The translations under genes and the position numbers were made by a program. Source: Bacteroidales bacterium (lineage in GTDB: Bacteria > Bacteroidota > Bacteroidia > Bacteroidales > F082). Taken from it: a stretch of DNA of 46,837 nucleotides. The notes beneath the pieces were generated by a model, which saw only the letters and a list, made by a program, of their open reading frames with translations, was not told the DNA's origin and made no database searches. Below are positions 1 to 9,968 of this stretch, piece by piece. How positions within the stretch are numbered: position 1 is the first letter of the stretch; each line of letters opens with the position of its first letter. The DNA is taken from contig WGDP01000041.1 in NCBI GenBank assembly GCA_015493215.1, positions 1-46,837 on the forward strand, in the 5' to 3' direction.

Positions 1-2
1 AC

Positions 3-1547
3 AGTATCAATGCGCAAAAACAAAACCGTAACCAGGATGGTAGCACCGGCCTGCAAATAAAATGCAACCTGTTCGAGCATAACTATCAGGATATTACGGT
101 AACATACAGTGGCACCCGCGCCGAAATCTACGGCATTGCCAAACACCAGGGAAGTACTGATACTGCCGTTACCGCTCCCGCCGGAAACCGCTTTAGCCAG
201 TTAAGTACATGGAGTTACAGCGACTTTAACAATGAAGGAAAGTATGTTTGGTATCATATGCCAAGGTCATCCTTTGCTTTGCAATATAAGATTGTCCCCA
301 AATATAGCGATACAACTAAAGTGAAACGTGCTTTTAATAATGGTATTTATCAATGGAATCCAACAGAAGGATGTCCTTCGCATTTAACAGGCAAAACAAA
401 AAGCCAGTTGGATGCATCTATTGAAGAAAATGAAGCAAGCCGTATCGTATATGCCGATTCGTTGGATAATCTTACCGATGATGGCAATACTACTTCGCTT
501 AACCTTGATGTGGTAACCAGCATGCCGCCCGAAACCATGCAACTGCGCAGCCAACTGCTCAATGCTTCGCCCTATTTGAGCGATACGGTAATGGTAAATG
601 CCGCCGAAAAGGAGGAGGTGCTGCCCAACAGCATTGTTACGGAAATTTTGGCTGAAAACCCGCAATCGGCCAAATCGGACAAGGTGATAGACAAACTGAA
701 CGAACGTATTACACCACCCAGCGATAATCAGATGGCGCAAATACATGCCAACGATACCGTACTGGGCGAAAAAGAGGCGCTGGAATCAAAAAAAGCCTAT
801 TATGCCTCCCGCAAGCAACAAAATGTTAACGATTTGGTACGGCTGAATATGAGCGATACAACAATTACCGCTGTTTACGACAGTATTGAAACTGCCCTTG
901 CCCATGTACAAACTCCCGAATCCTATTATTTACAAGCCTTTGCAAGATATAACAATGGAGATAGTACAGGGGTATTAAACAAACTTTCGGACGTAACCTC
1001 CAATTTCGATTTAAACAGTTGTGAAACCGATATACATTCCGCTTACGAAGATTATTTTGATGTTTTGCTTGCCTTGCAATCGAAAGGTAAAAACATAACC
1101 GATATTGATAGCACACAAAAGGAAGCTCTGTACAACATTGTGCAAAACTCCGGTGGTTTGGTTCAGGCACTTGCTCGCAACATACTAATAAAAACAGGTG
1201 ACATCGTTTACCACGAACCCTATATATTGCCCGATACCACTACAACCAAATCGGCAAAAGTAAAAGGTGGTTTTAACAAGCCTTTTTATAAAAGCGAAAG
1301 TTACTTTAAGTTTTACCCAAATCCTGCCAATAGTTATATGACGATAGAATACGAAATTCCGCTTAATGCAAATGATGCTGTTATTGAAATTGTATCTGTT
1401 AACGGTGTACAAATCGAAGCTATACGGTTAACTACCGGCTGGGGACAAAAAATAGTTGATTTGAGAAACTACAACCCGGGTACATACCTTATACGGCTTT
1501 ACATAAATGGCAAAGTTGTAGAGACAGGAAAAATTGTAAAGTATTAA
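3..1547 (+). CDS. C-terminal part of a secreted T9SS-sorted protein (5' truncated by the window edge)
   Basis: Frame 3 is open from position 3 through the listed ORF start at 258 (SINAQKQNRNQDGSTGLQIKCNLFEHNYQD...YVWYHMPRSSF), so the ORF extends off the left edge. C-terminus FYPNPANSYMTIEYEIP...GTYLIRLYINGKVVETGKIVKY resembles a type A T9SS sorting domain. Confidence 0.8.
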   Translation, partial: SINAQKQNRNQDGSTGLQIKCNLFEHNYQDITVTYSGTRAEIYGIAKHQGSTDTAVTAPAGNRFSQLSTWSYSDFNNEGKYVWYHMPRSSFALQYKIVPKYSDTTKVKRAFNNGIYQWNPTEGCPSHLTGKTKSQLDASIEENEASRIVYADSLDNLTDDGNTTSLNLDVVTSMPPETMQLRSQLLNASPYLSDTVMVNAAEKEEVLPNSIVTEILAENPQSAKSDKVIDKLNERITPPSDNQMAQIHANDTVLGEKEALESKKAYYASRKQQNVNDLVRLNMSDTTITAVYDSIETALAHVQTPESYYLQAFARYNNGDSTGVLNKLSDVTSNFDLNSCETDIHSAYEDYFDVLLALQSKGKNITDIDSTQKEALYNIVQNSGGLVQALARNILIKTGDIVYHEPYILPDTTTTKSAKVKGGFNKPFYKSESYFKFYPNPANSYMTIEYEIPLNANDAVIEIVSVNGVQIEAIRLTTGWGQKIVDLRNYNPGTYLIRLYINGKVVETGKIVKY

Positions 1548-1550
1548 GGC

Positions 1551-3146
1551 ATGTATTACAGAAAACTTTTACAATTATTTTTATTTTTCCTCCCTTTGCT
1601 GTCTCTCGGGCAGCAAAGGTGGGAAACAATTATTTATGGTAGTTTTGGCGCTATAGGAAATACAATTACATATGATAGGGGAGAATTGATATCTGCAGCA
1701 TATGACGGTAACGGTACACACAAATCTATTATTTATAAACTTGACAGAAACGGTGATATACTATGGCATAAGTATCTGTTTTATGATGATTGGGCGGTTC
1801 CCGGTGGAATCAAACAGAACGAAAATGGAAAAATAATAGTTTACGGTACTACTAATAATGACGCAAACTTGGTAATGCTTGATGCCTGCGGTAGCTTTTT
1901 GTGGTGCAACAGGTATAATGAGAGCCAAAACTTTACAACAGATTTTACCGATGCTGTTTTTCTTGATAACGGCGATGTAATATTGCTAATGACAATAGAT
2001 TATAATGACGGAGTACATTTTGATATTGGTTTAATATCTTTTGATGCAGCAGGTAATTTATTGTGGGTACACCCCTTTAATATGATTCAAAAGTACCCAC
2101 GCCTTTATGGGATGATTTACACCTGGCATCTTGAAAAACACGATAACTTTTTAATGTTATCGGGGTTTGGATACTATTCCTATCCTGACAATCCTTATGT
2201 TGGTTTATTAAAACCGATGTTTGTTAAAACTGATGCAGATTTTAACGAAGAATGGTTGTTGCCTTATGGATTGGCAGATAGCAGTGTAAATGATACCATT
2301 TTGGGCGATGCTCGCGGGGTAGTTTCTTATGAAAACGGAGTGCTGCACGGGTGGGGCAGTTCAACCAAACCGCTACAAAGCTATTACACTTCAATATTGA
2401 TGAATTTTGACTCAGCGGGTAATGTAACCAATCATCATATTATTGAAAATGAAATGATAGACTCCACGGCAACGGAAAACTTTTTCCTGGATTTATGTAA
2501 ACGGGACGACACTACTTATTTTACTTCAATAAAATATGGGAATCAGGGATGGGAAAATCCATCAGGAGAGGTAATTATGGATACTGCCGGAAATGTTTAT
2601 CAAAGCCAGTCGCATACAGAAGCAAATTTGCAGGGAGGTAATTTTCCTTTGGAAAAAGATACGACCAATAATCAGTATTATTTGACATATTCCAATTATG
2701 ATTGGAACATCGTACTCTATAAATTCGATGCCGATTTAAACAGTGTGCCCATTGATACGGCATCTTATAACTACGACAGTTTGTGCGATAACCTGCCCAT
2801 AGCATCGGATACCATTTATGTAACCGGTTGCGGAGTAATTGTAAGCACGCCGGAGTTTCCAAGCCCTGCCGCCTACTATGCGGCCAAACAAAAGGTGGAT
2901 CTCACGGCTTACCCTAATCCCGTAAGTAGCGGCACGGTTTACTTTAAACTGAAATACACAAGATACCACAGCAATATGCAACTTACCGTGTACGATATAT
3001 CGGGCAGGCCAATGGCGAAAAGACCCATTGCCACCGGACAGAAGGAGGCAAAGCTGTCCGTTAACGGTTTTTCACCGGGGCTGTACGTGGCGGTGGTAAC
3101 CAACGGGAAAAAGGTGCTGGGGAAGAGGGCGTTTGCGGTGGAATAA
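1551..3146 (+). CDS. Secreted protein with T9SS C-terminal sorting domain, probable beta-propeller-like body
   Basis: N-terminal signal peptide MYYRKLLQLFLFFLPLLSLGQ; repeated 'LDRNGDILW', 'FDAAGNLLW', 'FDSAGNV' motifs; C-terminal AYPNPVSSGTVYFKL...GLYVAVVTNGKKVLGKRAFAVE. Confidence 0.75.
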   Translation: MYYRKLLQLFLFFLPLLSLGQQRWETIIYGSFGAIGNTITYDRGELISAAYDGNGTHKSIIYKLDRNGDILWHKYLFYDDWAVPGGIKQNENGKIIVYGTTNNDANLVMLDACGSFLWCNRYNESQNFTTDFTDAVFLDNGDVILLMTIDYNDGVHFDIGLISFDAAGNLLWVHPFNMIQKYPRLYGMIYTWHLEKHDNFLMLSGFGYYSYPDNPYVGLLKPMFVKTDADFNEEWLLPYGLADSSVNDTILGDARGVVSYENGVLHGWGSSTKPLQSYYTSILMNFDSAGNVTNHHIIENEMIDSTATENFFLDLCKRDDTTYFTSIKYGNQGWENPSGEVIMDTAGNVYQSQSHTEANLQGGNFPLEKDTTNNQYYLTYSNYDWNIVLYKFDADLNSVPIDTASYNYDSLCDNLPIASDTIYVTGCGVIVSTPEFPSPAAYYAAKQKVDLTAYPNPVSSGTVYFKLKYTRYHSNMQLTVYDISGRPMAKRPIATGQKEAKLSVNGFSPGLYVAVVTNGKKVLGKRAFAVE

Positions 3147-3210
3147 CCTTTCAGGTCGCCGCCTGCCGGAGGCAGGTAAATAGGCGTTGCGGGTGGTGTC
3201 CTGAAAGGTT
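3145..3210. repeat. Inverted repeat / hairpin downstream of the 1551-3146 gene (possible terminator)
   Basis: aacctttcagg (3145-3155) is complementary to cctgaaaggtt (3200-3210), with an inner cctgccggaggcagg hairpin. Confidence 0.55.
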
Positions 3211-3376
3211 GAGCATGGGGAATAAACAATGTTCAAAGAACAATGAGCAAGTACAACAGATTGAAACAAACCTGAAAATTGATTATTGTGTGTTGAATAT
3301 TGGAAATTAATAACTTAAAAAATAAGCAATAAGCAATGTTCAATGAGCAATGAGCAAAGAAAAAGGTTATCCTGTT

Positions 3377-3495
3377 GTCATTTCGAACCATGCGGGGAGG
3401 AAATGAGCGAGGCGGTGAGAAATCTCCTTTTTATGCAAACTGAATATTCAGGGAGATTTCTCGTCGCTCCCCGGGGTCGCTTCCCTCGAAATGAC
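3377..3495. repeat. Palindromic intergenic repeat element (REP/MITE-like)
   Basis: Outer IR gtcatttcga (3377-3386)/tcgaaatgac (3486-3495); inner IR gagaaatctcc (3417-3427)/ggagatttctc (3452-3462). Confidence 0.7.
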
Positions 3496-3519
3496 AGAAT
3501 GAATAAAAATTTTAAAACC

Positions 3520-3996
3520 ATGAAAAAAACAATACTCCTCTTTCTCTTTTTGCCTTTGCTGGCTCTGTCACAAACAAAGCCTTCCGGTTGGCTTACGCCT
3601 TACGCCAATGCGGAGTTTAACAACGGGAAAATCATTTATACAATCATCAGCCCTCAACAGCACCTCGATGCCCGGCTGCTGCCGCTAATGCTGCCTCGCA
3701 ACCTTGTACAATTGCGCATGGATAACAGGCCGGTAACCGTATCGGGAAAATACATCGCCGAAAGCCAACAAAAAATCCGCGACTACCTCAACACCGAGCC
3801 GGTAAACCTGCGCAGTGCCAAACAAAAAAATGAGTATCTTCGCCTCTCGGCCATGGTTGTGCTCTGGGATTTAAAGCTGTCGTCATTCTGCCAAAACAAC
3901 CTGAAACAGATGGCACAGTCGGAGGACAAGCAGCTAAAACGGAATGCCGAAACGGTGCTGAAGGTATTGGCGGTGTTTGAGGAGAACAGGAAGTGA
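3520..3996 (+). CDS. Small secreted protein of unknown function (HEAT-like helical C-terminus)
   Basis: Listed ORF starts at 3343 inside the palindromic repeat; the internal start MKKTILLFLFLPLLALSQ gives a signal peptide and is more likely. Confidence 0.6.
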   Translation: MKKTILLFLFLPLLALSQTKPSGWLTPYANAEFNNGKIIYTIISPQQHLDARLLPLMLPRNLVQLRMDNRPVTVSGKYIAESQQKIRDYLNTEPVNLRSAKQKNEYLRLSAMVVLWDLKLSSFCQNNLKQMAQSEDKQLKRNAETVLKVLAVFEENRK

Positions 3997-4211
3997 TTTA
4001 TGGGTGATGATTTAGCAATAAGCAATATTCAATAAACAATGAGCAAGTTTAAAAGCACGAAACAAACAAATTTGAGCATTGAAAATTGAGCGTTGAATAT
4101 TGAATATTAACCATTTAACAAACAAGTGTTTATTGTTCCCCGATAATTATCAGGATTGCTTCGGGGCTTGCGCCCCTCGCAAATTAGCGGCTTCGTTTTT
4201 TAGTTTGCGGC

Positions 4212-6623
4212 TTAAAACTTAAAACTATACGAAACATAGGGCATGCCGGGGAAAAGGCTTACCTGCTTTAGCACCTTATCCGGTTTGCCGGTTCCGTTGT
4301 AATGGTCGTAATCGTAATCCACAAAAATAAAGAAATAGTTTTGGCGGAAATAGGCATTGTAAAGCCCTACGCTCCAGGTGCGCTCGCCCCATTTTTTCTT
4401 TTTATGGAAATTAACCCCGAGGTCGAGGCGGTGATAGCTTGGCGTGCGGTAGTTGTTGCGTTCCTGCACATTATCAACGTACTGATAATAGGGCTGCATG
4501 CCACCCGGCCCTCCTACGCCTGCATAGCCTCCTGCACTGTTGTCGATGGTAATGTATTTATCGTACGGCAGGGTAATGGCGGCACCGGTTCCAAACACCC
4601 AGGTGGCGCCAAAGTCAATTTTGTCACTTAGCTTGTAGGTGGCTACAATTGAAAGGTCGTGCCGCCTGTCGTAATGATAGGGAAATTTATCGGGGCTGAC
4701 CTCTTCAAACTTTCGCCACGACCACGACAGGGTGTATCCTATCCAGCCGGTTAATTTACCCATATCTTTTCGTATCAAAAGCTCGGCACCATAGCTCCAA
4801 CCGTTTCCAACCGTAATCATCTCCTGCCAGTTGTTGTCCGATGTAAGGTACGATGCACCGGGTTTGTACGAAATAACATCCTCAAGCCACTTATAATATC
4901 CTTCGAGGCTTATTTCAAACATATCGTTCAGGTTATACACGCCACCCAATGCCACCTGCTGCGATTTCATGGGCTTGATGGTATCGGTTACCGGAACCCA
5001 CAAATCGGTAGGCAGGCCAATTGAAGTATTGGTTAACAAATGCACATACTGCGCCATGGTTGCGTACGAAGCCTTAAGCGACAGCTTTTTAGAAGCAATT
5101 ACCCGCAAAGCCGCACGGGGCTGCAACGATTTATAAAAGGTGTTTTTTACATAAAAGCCCGAAGCATGTAAACCGAGATTCATTTTAACGTAGCTGCCAA
5201 GGGAGAAGTCATCTTCAACATAGGCGTCAATTTCGTTGGCATAAATTTTATTGTTTCCAAAGGTTGTGTCAACCGAGGCATAATCCGACCCCTCCTGATT
5301 GCTAAACGAATAGGCATTTACACCGGGATTAAAGGTGTGATAAATGTTGCTGACTCCAAAGCGGATATATTGATTTGTGGTGGGCACAAAATCAAAATCG
5401 GCAGCGGCAGCCAGGTCATCAATCCCCGAAAAATAATCAAAGGCCAGTTTTTCGTGATAATCAGGTGTTGTGTTATCGCTTTTTTCACCTACCAAAAAAT
5501 TATACCGGCTGTAGGAGCCTCTGAAATTGGCAAAGAGTTTTTTGTTAAACACATAATTCCATCGTAAGGCAGTGGTAATATTTCCCCATCGCAGTTTAAA
5601 ATTATCTTTGGTTTTATAATCAATCGATTCGTATTTGCTGTTGGCGTATGCCTTATCGTTTCCCATGTAAGCACTCAGGTAAATGCGGCTTTTTTCGGAA
5701 AAGCGCCAATTTATTTTCCCGTTTAAATCGTAAAAATAATAACCACCAAAAAAGTTATCGCTGTTGCCTGCCATTTTGTTGGCTATAAGTTGTATGGGGT
5801 ACGATAAGATATCAATATAAGTCCGCCGTGCCGAAACAATAAACGACGATTTGTTTTTTACCACAGGCCCTTCGAGGGTTATTTTTGAAGCGATAAGCCC
5901 TACGGTTCCCTGCACTTTAAAAGCTTTGCTGTTTCCCTCTTTCATTCTGATATCCAGCACCGAAGAGAGTCTGCCGCCATATCTGGCCGGAAAACCTCCT
6001 TTTACCAGTGTTACCGAATTGAGGGCATCGGCATTGAACACCGAAAAGAAGCCGAACAGGTGGTTGGCATTATATACCGGAACGCCATCTAACAAAATAA
6101 GGTTTTCGTCGGGGCCGCCGCCACGCACGTAAATACCACTGGTGCCTTCGGTTCCCGACTGTACGCCGGGCAACAGCTGAATGGTTTTCATAATATCGAC
6201 CTCGCCAAAAAATACGGGTAATTTTTTAAGGGTTTTAAGCGGAAGCTCGGTAATACTCATTTGTGAGCTTTCGAGGTGGTGCTCAATGCCATTGGCTTTA
6301 ACTTCAACTTCTTCCAGCTCAATGGTAGGTTTTAGCTCCACATTAATAACCGTGTCGGCAGTCAGGTTAAAGGTGAGGTTAAGCGGCTGATATCCCACAA
6401 AGGAGTAAACCACCGTAACCATGCCTTTTGGCTGCGTGAGGCTGTAAAACCCGTAGTTGTTGGTTACACATCCAGCATAGGTTTGTTTGTTGTAAACGTT
6501 GGCACCCAATAGTTTTTCGCCGTTGGAAGCATCATTAACAAATCCGGTAACGGTAAATTTTTGAGCATGTCCGGCTGCCGCACCTAACATGATGGCAAGC
6601 AGAATTATAATAAACTTTTTCAT
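4212..6623 (-). CDS. TonB-dependent outer-membrane receptor with N-terminal carboxypeptidase-regulatory-like domain
   Basis: Signal peptide; FTVTGFVNDASNGEKLLGANVYN...; plug motif GVQSGTEGTSGIYVRGGGPDENLILLDGVPVYNANHLFGFFSVFN; aromatic C-terminus SYSFKF. Confidence 0.93.
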   Translation of the reverse strand: MKKFIIILLAIMLGAAAGHAQKFTVTGFVNDASNGEKLLGANVYNKQTYAGCVTNNYGFYSLTQPKGMVTVVYSFVGYQPLNLTFNLTADTVINVELKPTIELEEVEVKANGIEHHLESSQMSITELPLKTLKKLPVFFGEVDIMKTIQLLPGVQSGTEGTSGIYVRGGGPDENLILLDGVPVYNANHLFGFFSVFNADALNSVTLVKGGFPARYGGRLSSVLDIRMKEGNSKAFKVQGTVGLIASKITLEGPVVKNKSSFIVSARRTYIDILSYPIQLIANKMAGNSDNFFGGYYFYDLNGKINWRFSEKSRIYLSAYMGNDKAYANSKYESIDYKTKDNFKLRWGNITTALRWNYVFNKKLFANFRGSYSRYNFLVGEKSDNTTPDYHEKLAFDYFSGIDDLAAAADFDFVPTTNQYIRFGVSNIYHTFNPGVNAYSFSNQEGSDYASVDTTFGNNKIYANEIDAYVEDDFSLGSYVKMNLGLHASGFYVKNTFYKSLQPRAALRVIASKKLSLKASYATMAQYVHLLTNTSIGLPTDLWVPVTDTIKPMKSQQVALGGVYNLNDMFEISLEGYYKWLEDVISYKPGASYLTSDNNWQEMITVGNGWSYGAELLIRKDMGKLTGWIGYTLSWSWRKFEEVSPDKFPYHYDRRHDLSIVATYKLSDKIDFGATWVFGTGAAITLPYDKYITIDNSAGGYAGVGGPGGMQPYYQYVDNVQERNNYRTPSYHRLDLGVNFHKKKKWGERTWSVGLYNAYFRQNYFFIFVDYDYDHYNGTGKPDKVLKQVSLFPGMPYVSYSFKF

Positions 6624-7576
6624 GGTTTACCTCCTTCCCCTTCACCAGTGGAAACAGTGTAGCTAACCGATATGGTATCGCTGTTATAAGCTCCGAGGAT
6701 ACCATAACCGTTGTCAACATTTGAATAAATAACCACAGGCTCCGAAAAGGGGTTATCGCTTCCGCCTGTTTCCCAATAAACCCCCAGCGATTTCAGATAG
6801 GTAAAGTAACTTTTGGTTATGGATTTCAGGTGAAACTCGAATTTATAGGTTTGTTTATCGTCTGTTGCCATTTTGTTGTAGCCATAATAAGCATACAAAA
6901 AGATAAATTTAAAGGTTACCTGTTTGCCGTCAGTTAGTTTATCGCTCCAAAGGAGGCTGCTGCCCGATTGGCTATCGAAAAATCGTTCGTTTTCGTCGGT
7001 GGGCCATACAGAAGATTGGGGGTCAACATAAACCAGACTGTCGTTGTAATAATTATACAATACACAACTTAACTGATAGTAATTGGCAACTCCGGGGGGG
7101 TCGTTGTAAGTAATTTCTCCAAAAAAGTTTGTTATATTATTTCCGTATTCATCGGTGGTAAAAACAGAGGAGGTATCCAGCGAAACAATGGGTACTTTTG
7201 GAGGGATGGAGGCAACACTTTCGATGTCGTGATATGTTCCATACGAAACGGTAACTTTATACTGTTTACCGGTTTGAGGGTAAAATCCGGGGTTGCTATA
7301 AAATCCGTATCCGGTATTTTGCAGCTGATACAAAAGGTTATCACCTTCAAAAAGCAGCACCTTGGCACTGTCGATAAAGGGCAGGTTGTCAGCCGATTCA
7401 TCTTCAAAAATGTTAGAGGTATGACTAACATTTACAGTGAAAACGCTGTCGGGAGTAATGGCTGCATTGAGCACCAGTTTTGTTTCTTTGGTTTTAAGCT
7501 CATCGTTAAGGATTTTTACGCAGCCTGAAAGCATGATATAGCTTAAAAAGAGGAGCGAAAGAACTATTTTTTTCAT
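6620..7576 (-). CDS. DUF4249-family lipoprotein
   Basis: Lipobox signal LMLSGC; LVLNAAITPDSVFTVNVSHTSNIFED...; 4-bp overlap with the downstream TonB receptor, the usual pairing for this family. Confidence 0.8.
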   Translation of the reverse strand: MKKIVLSLLFLSYIMLSGCVKILNDELKTKETKLVLNAAITPDSVFTVNVSHTSNIFEDESADNLPFIDSAKVLLFEGDNLLYQLQNTGYGFYSNPGFYPQTGKQYKVTVSYGTYHDIESVASIPPKVPIVSLDTSSVFTTDEYGNNITNFFGEITYNDPPGVANYYQLSCVLYNYYNDSLVYVDPQSSVWPTDENERFFDSQSGSSLLWSDKLTDGKQVTFKFIFLYAYYGYNKMATDDKQTYKFEFHLKSITKSYFTYLKSLGVYWETGGSDNPFSEPVVIYSNVDNGYGILGAYNSDTISVSYTVSTGEGEGGKP

Positions 7577-7636
7577 AAAAAGGGTTAATGTGGTTAAAGG
7601 TATGACACCATAATTGTTGAATGGTTGTATGTATTA

Positions 7637-9817
7637 TTATTTTACGCGTGTAACTTTTACAACACCTTTTATTTTTCCAAGGCGATGAATCAGGCTGTTT
7701 AAATAATCGACCGACTTAATCATTACCGTAACGCGGCCGTCGAATTGTTTTCCCTTTGTTTCAAAGTTGATGGAACGCATGTTTATGTTCAAATCGTTGG
7801 AAATAGTGGAGGTTATCTCACCCACCAGCCCCAGCTCATCTTTACCCTGAATGCGGATAACGGCATTTTTATAAATATCTTCGTTGGTGTCGAGCCATTT
7901 TATGGGCAGTACGCGGTAGGGATATCGTTCCAACAATCGTTTGGCGTTGGGGCAATCGTAGCGATGGATTGATATTTTACCCTGAGTTGTAACAAAGCCA
8001 AAAACGCGGTCGCCCAAAATAGGGTTGCAACATTTTGAAAAATAGTAGTTTACATTCTTCAGGTTGTCGCCCACCCAAAGCACCTCTTTTTCTTCTTCTC
8101 TGTCGCGATTTGCAACGGTGCTGCCGGTTTCTGTTGATTGTTCTCTCTCCCTGACTGTACCGGCCTTTTTATCCTCTTCGTCTGTTTTTTCGAAAATCAC
8201 TTTTTTAATGATGGAAACATCCAGTTTGTTGGTTGCCACCAGATAATAGAGGTCGATGGCAGTATCGAGCTTAAAGTGTTTTACCAAAAGGTTGATAAGG
8301 TCGTCGGTACTTTTTACTTTCCAGTTTTTAAATTTTCGCAACAGCAACGATTTGCCCGATTCTGCTTCCTGATATTTTTCTTCTTTAAGCTGACGTTTGA
8401 TGCGGTTTCGTGCCCGGTCGGTTACCACATAGGCTAACCAGTCGATTTTAGGTTTTTGCCTGTTGGAGGTCATAATGCTGATTTTGTCGCCGTTTTTAAG
8501 CACGTAGCGAATGGGTACGGCAACATTGTTTACTTTGGCACCATTGCAGTGCGCTCCCACATCGGAATGAATATCGTAGGCAAAATCGAGTACGGTAGCT
8601 CCGGCAACAAATTGCTTGAGGTCGCCCTTGGGGGTAAACACAAACACTTTATCGGTTTTTTTGTTGCCAACTTTATAAACCGCTTTATCGGAAGTTTTAC
8701 TTTTTTCCAGTGCGCCACGCACCTGCGTAAGCCAGTTGTCAGCATCTTTGGCTTTGTGGTTTTCTTTGTAAATCCAGTGCGCTGCCTGGCCTCGTTCCGC
8801 TTCATCATCCATACGTTTGGTACGTATCTGAACCTCTACCCATCGTCCGCTATGGCCTTTAACCGTTGTGTGTAACGATTCGTATCCGCTCTCTTTGGGT
8901 TGCGAAATCCAATCGCGAAGCCTTTTGGGGTTCGGCTGGTAAATATCGGTAACAATGGAGTAGGTTCGCCAGCAAATCTCCTGTTCCTTTTTAGGTTTTG
9001 TATCCACAATAATGCGTATGGCAAAAAGGTCGAATATTTCATCGAGGCCAACATTTTGACGGTTAATTTTTGCCCAAATAGAGGGTATCGACTTGGTGCG
9101 ATACTTTAACTCATAGCGAATGCCTGCTTTGATTAATTCGCGCTCAACAGGCTTTAAGAAATCCTGAATATAAACCTCGCGCTTGGTTTTGGTTTCTTTA
9201 AGTTTGTTTTTTATATCGTTGTAAATATCAGGACTTTCGTAGAGCATCACGTGCTCTTCCATTTCGGTTTTTACGTTATAAAGCCCCAGCCGGTGTGCAA
9301 TGGGAATATAAATATACTTTGTTTCGTTAATGACTTTTGTAAATCGCTCCGGGGATGATTCATCGGGGTTTCGCAGGTCGTACAGGCGGTGTGCCATTTT
9401 AACCAAAATAACCCTGATATCGTCAACGATGGATAGAAACATGCTCCTGAAGGTTTCCGACTGGAATGAAACGCGCTGTGTTTGTAATTCCGATATTTTG
9501 TTAAAGCCTTCAACAATTACCCTGACTTCGTGGCCAAAGGCGTTTTCCATTTTTTCGTACGGATATTCATCGGATGAAATGCCATGCATTAATGCCGCCA
9601 TAGCCGAATTGGCGCCCAGCCCTATTTCTTTAATTACAATGTGGGCAATTTCGAGGTAGTGTTTAAATTTTTCGTCGGATGGGTTAAGATGATGTGATTC
9701 CCAAACCCGGTTAAAAGCCTTTGAAATCAATTGCTTTTCTTTATCGTTAAAGGGTTTTACTTCGTTATGCAATAAGCTATTCAGCGCCTGTTTCGATACT
9801 GTATCCGGTTTTTTCAT
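7637..9817 (-). CDS. RelA/SpoT-family (p)ppGpp synthetase/hydrolase (HD, synthetase, TGS, ACT)
   Basis: HD region (AHIVIKEIGLGANSAMAALMHG), synthetase region (GYESLHTTVKGHSGRWVEVQIRTKRMDDEAERGQAAHWIYKE), TGS (VFVFTPKGDLKQFVAGATVLDFAYDIHSDVGAHCNGAKVN), C-terminal ACT. Listed ORF starts at 9910; MKKPDTVSKQ at about 9817 is a more likely start. Confidence 0.93.
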   Translation of the reverse strand: MKKPDTVSKQALNSLLHNEVKPFNDKEKQLISKAFNRVWESHHLNPSDEKFKHYLEIAHIVIKEIGLGANSAMAALMHGISSDEYPYEKMENAFGHEVRVIVEGFNKISELQTQRVSFQSETFRSMFLSIVDDIRVILVKMAHRLYDLRNPDESSPERFTKVINETKYIYIPIAHRLGLYNVKTEMEEHVMLYESPDIYNDIKNKLKETKTKREVYIQDFLKPVERELIKAGIRYELKYRTKSIPSIWAKINRQNVGLDEIFDLFAIRIIVDTKPKKEQEICWRTYSIVTDIYQPNPKRLRDWISQPKESGYESLHTTVKGHSGRWVEVQIRTKRMDDEAERGQAAHWIYKENHKAKDADNWLTQVRGALEKSKTSDKAVYKVGNKKTDKVFVFTPKGDLKQFVAGATVLDFAYDIHSDVGAHCNGAKVNNVAVPIRYVLKNGDKISIMTSNRQKPKIDWLAYVVTDRARNRIKRQLKEEKYQEAESGKSLLLRKFKNWKVKSTDDLINLLVKHFKLDTAIDLYYLVATNKLDVSIIKKVIFEKTDEEDKKAGTVREREQSTETGSTVANRDREEEKEVLWVGDNLKNVNYYFSKCCNPILGDRVFGFVTTQGKISIHRYDCPNAKRLLERYPYRVLPIKWLDTNEDIYKNAVIRIQGKDELGLVGEITSTISNDLNINMRSINFETKGKQFDGRVTVMIKSVDYLNSLIHRLGKIKGVVKVTRVK

Positions 9818-9908
9818 GTACGTTTCACCTCTCATATAAAATCGTTTATAAAAATAACGAATTATTGCAAACCAACAATGGCTCGTCATTATTATCTTAT
9901 CATAACGC

Positions 9909-9946
9909 AAAAAAGCAGTGTCTCATATTTGGGAGCACTGCTTTTT
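9909..9946 (-). terminator. Rho-independent terminator downstream of floA-like gene
   Basis: aaaaaagcagtg...cactgctttttt-like hairpin (9909-9920 / 9936-9946) with flanking A/T runs. Confidence 0.7.
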
Positions 9947-9968
9947 ACAATTTATTTATAAAATATTA

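Noticed and set aside
4302-6390. Plus-strand ORFs inside the TonB receptor gene
   Set aside because: Fully contained in a strong conserved minus-strand CDS; no initiation context or family match.
7637-9910. RelA/SpoT-like enzyme as a toxic small alarmone synthetase of a defence system
   Set aside because: Full-length HD-synthetase-TGS-ACT architecture indicates the housekeeping long Rel enzyme.
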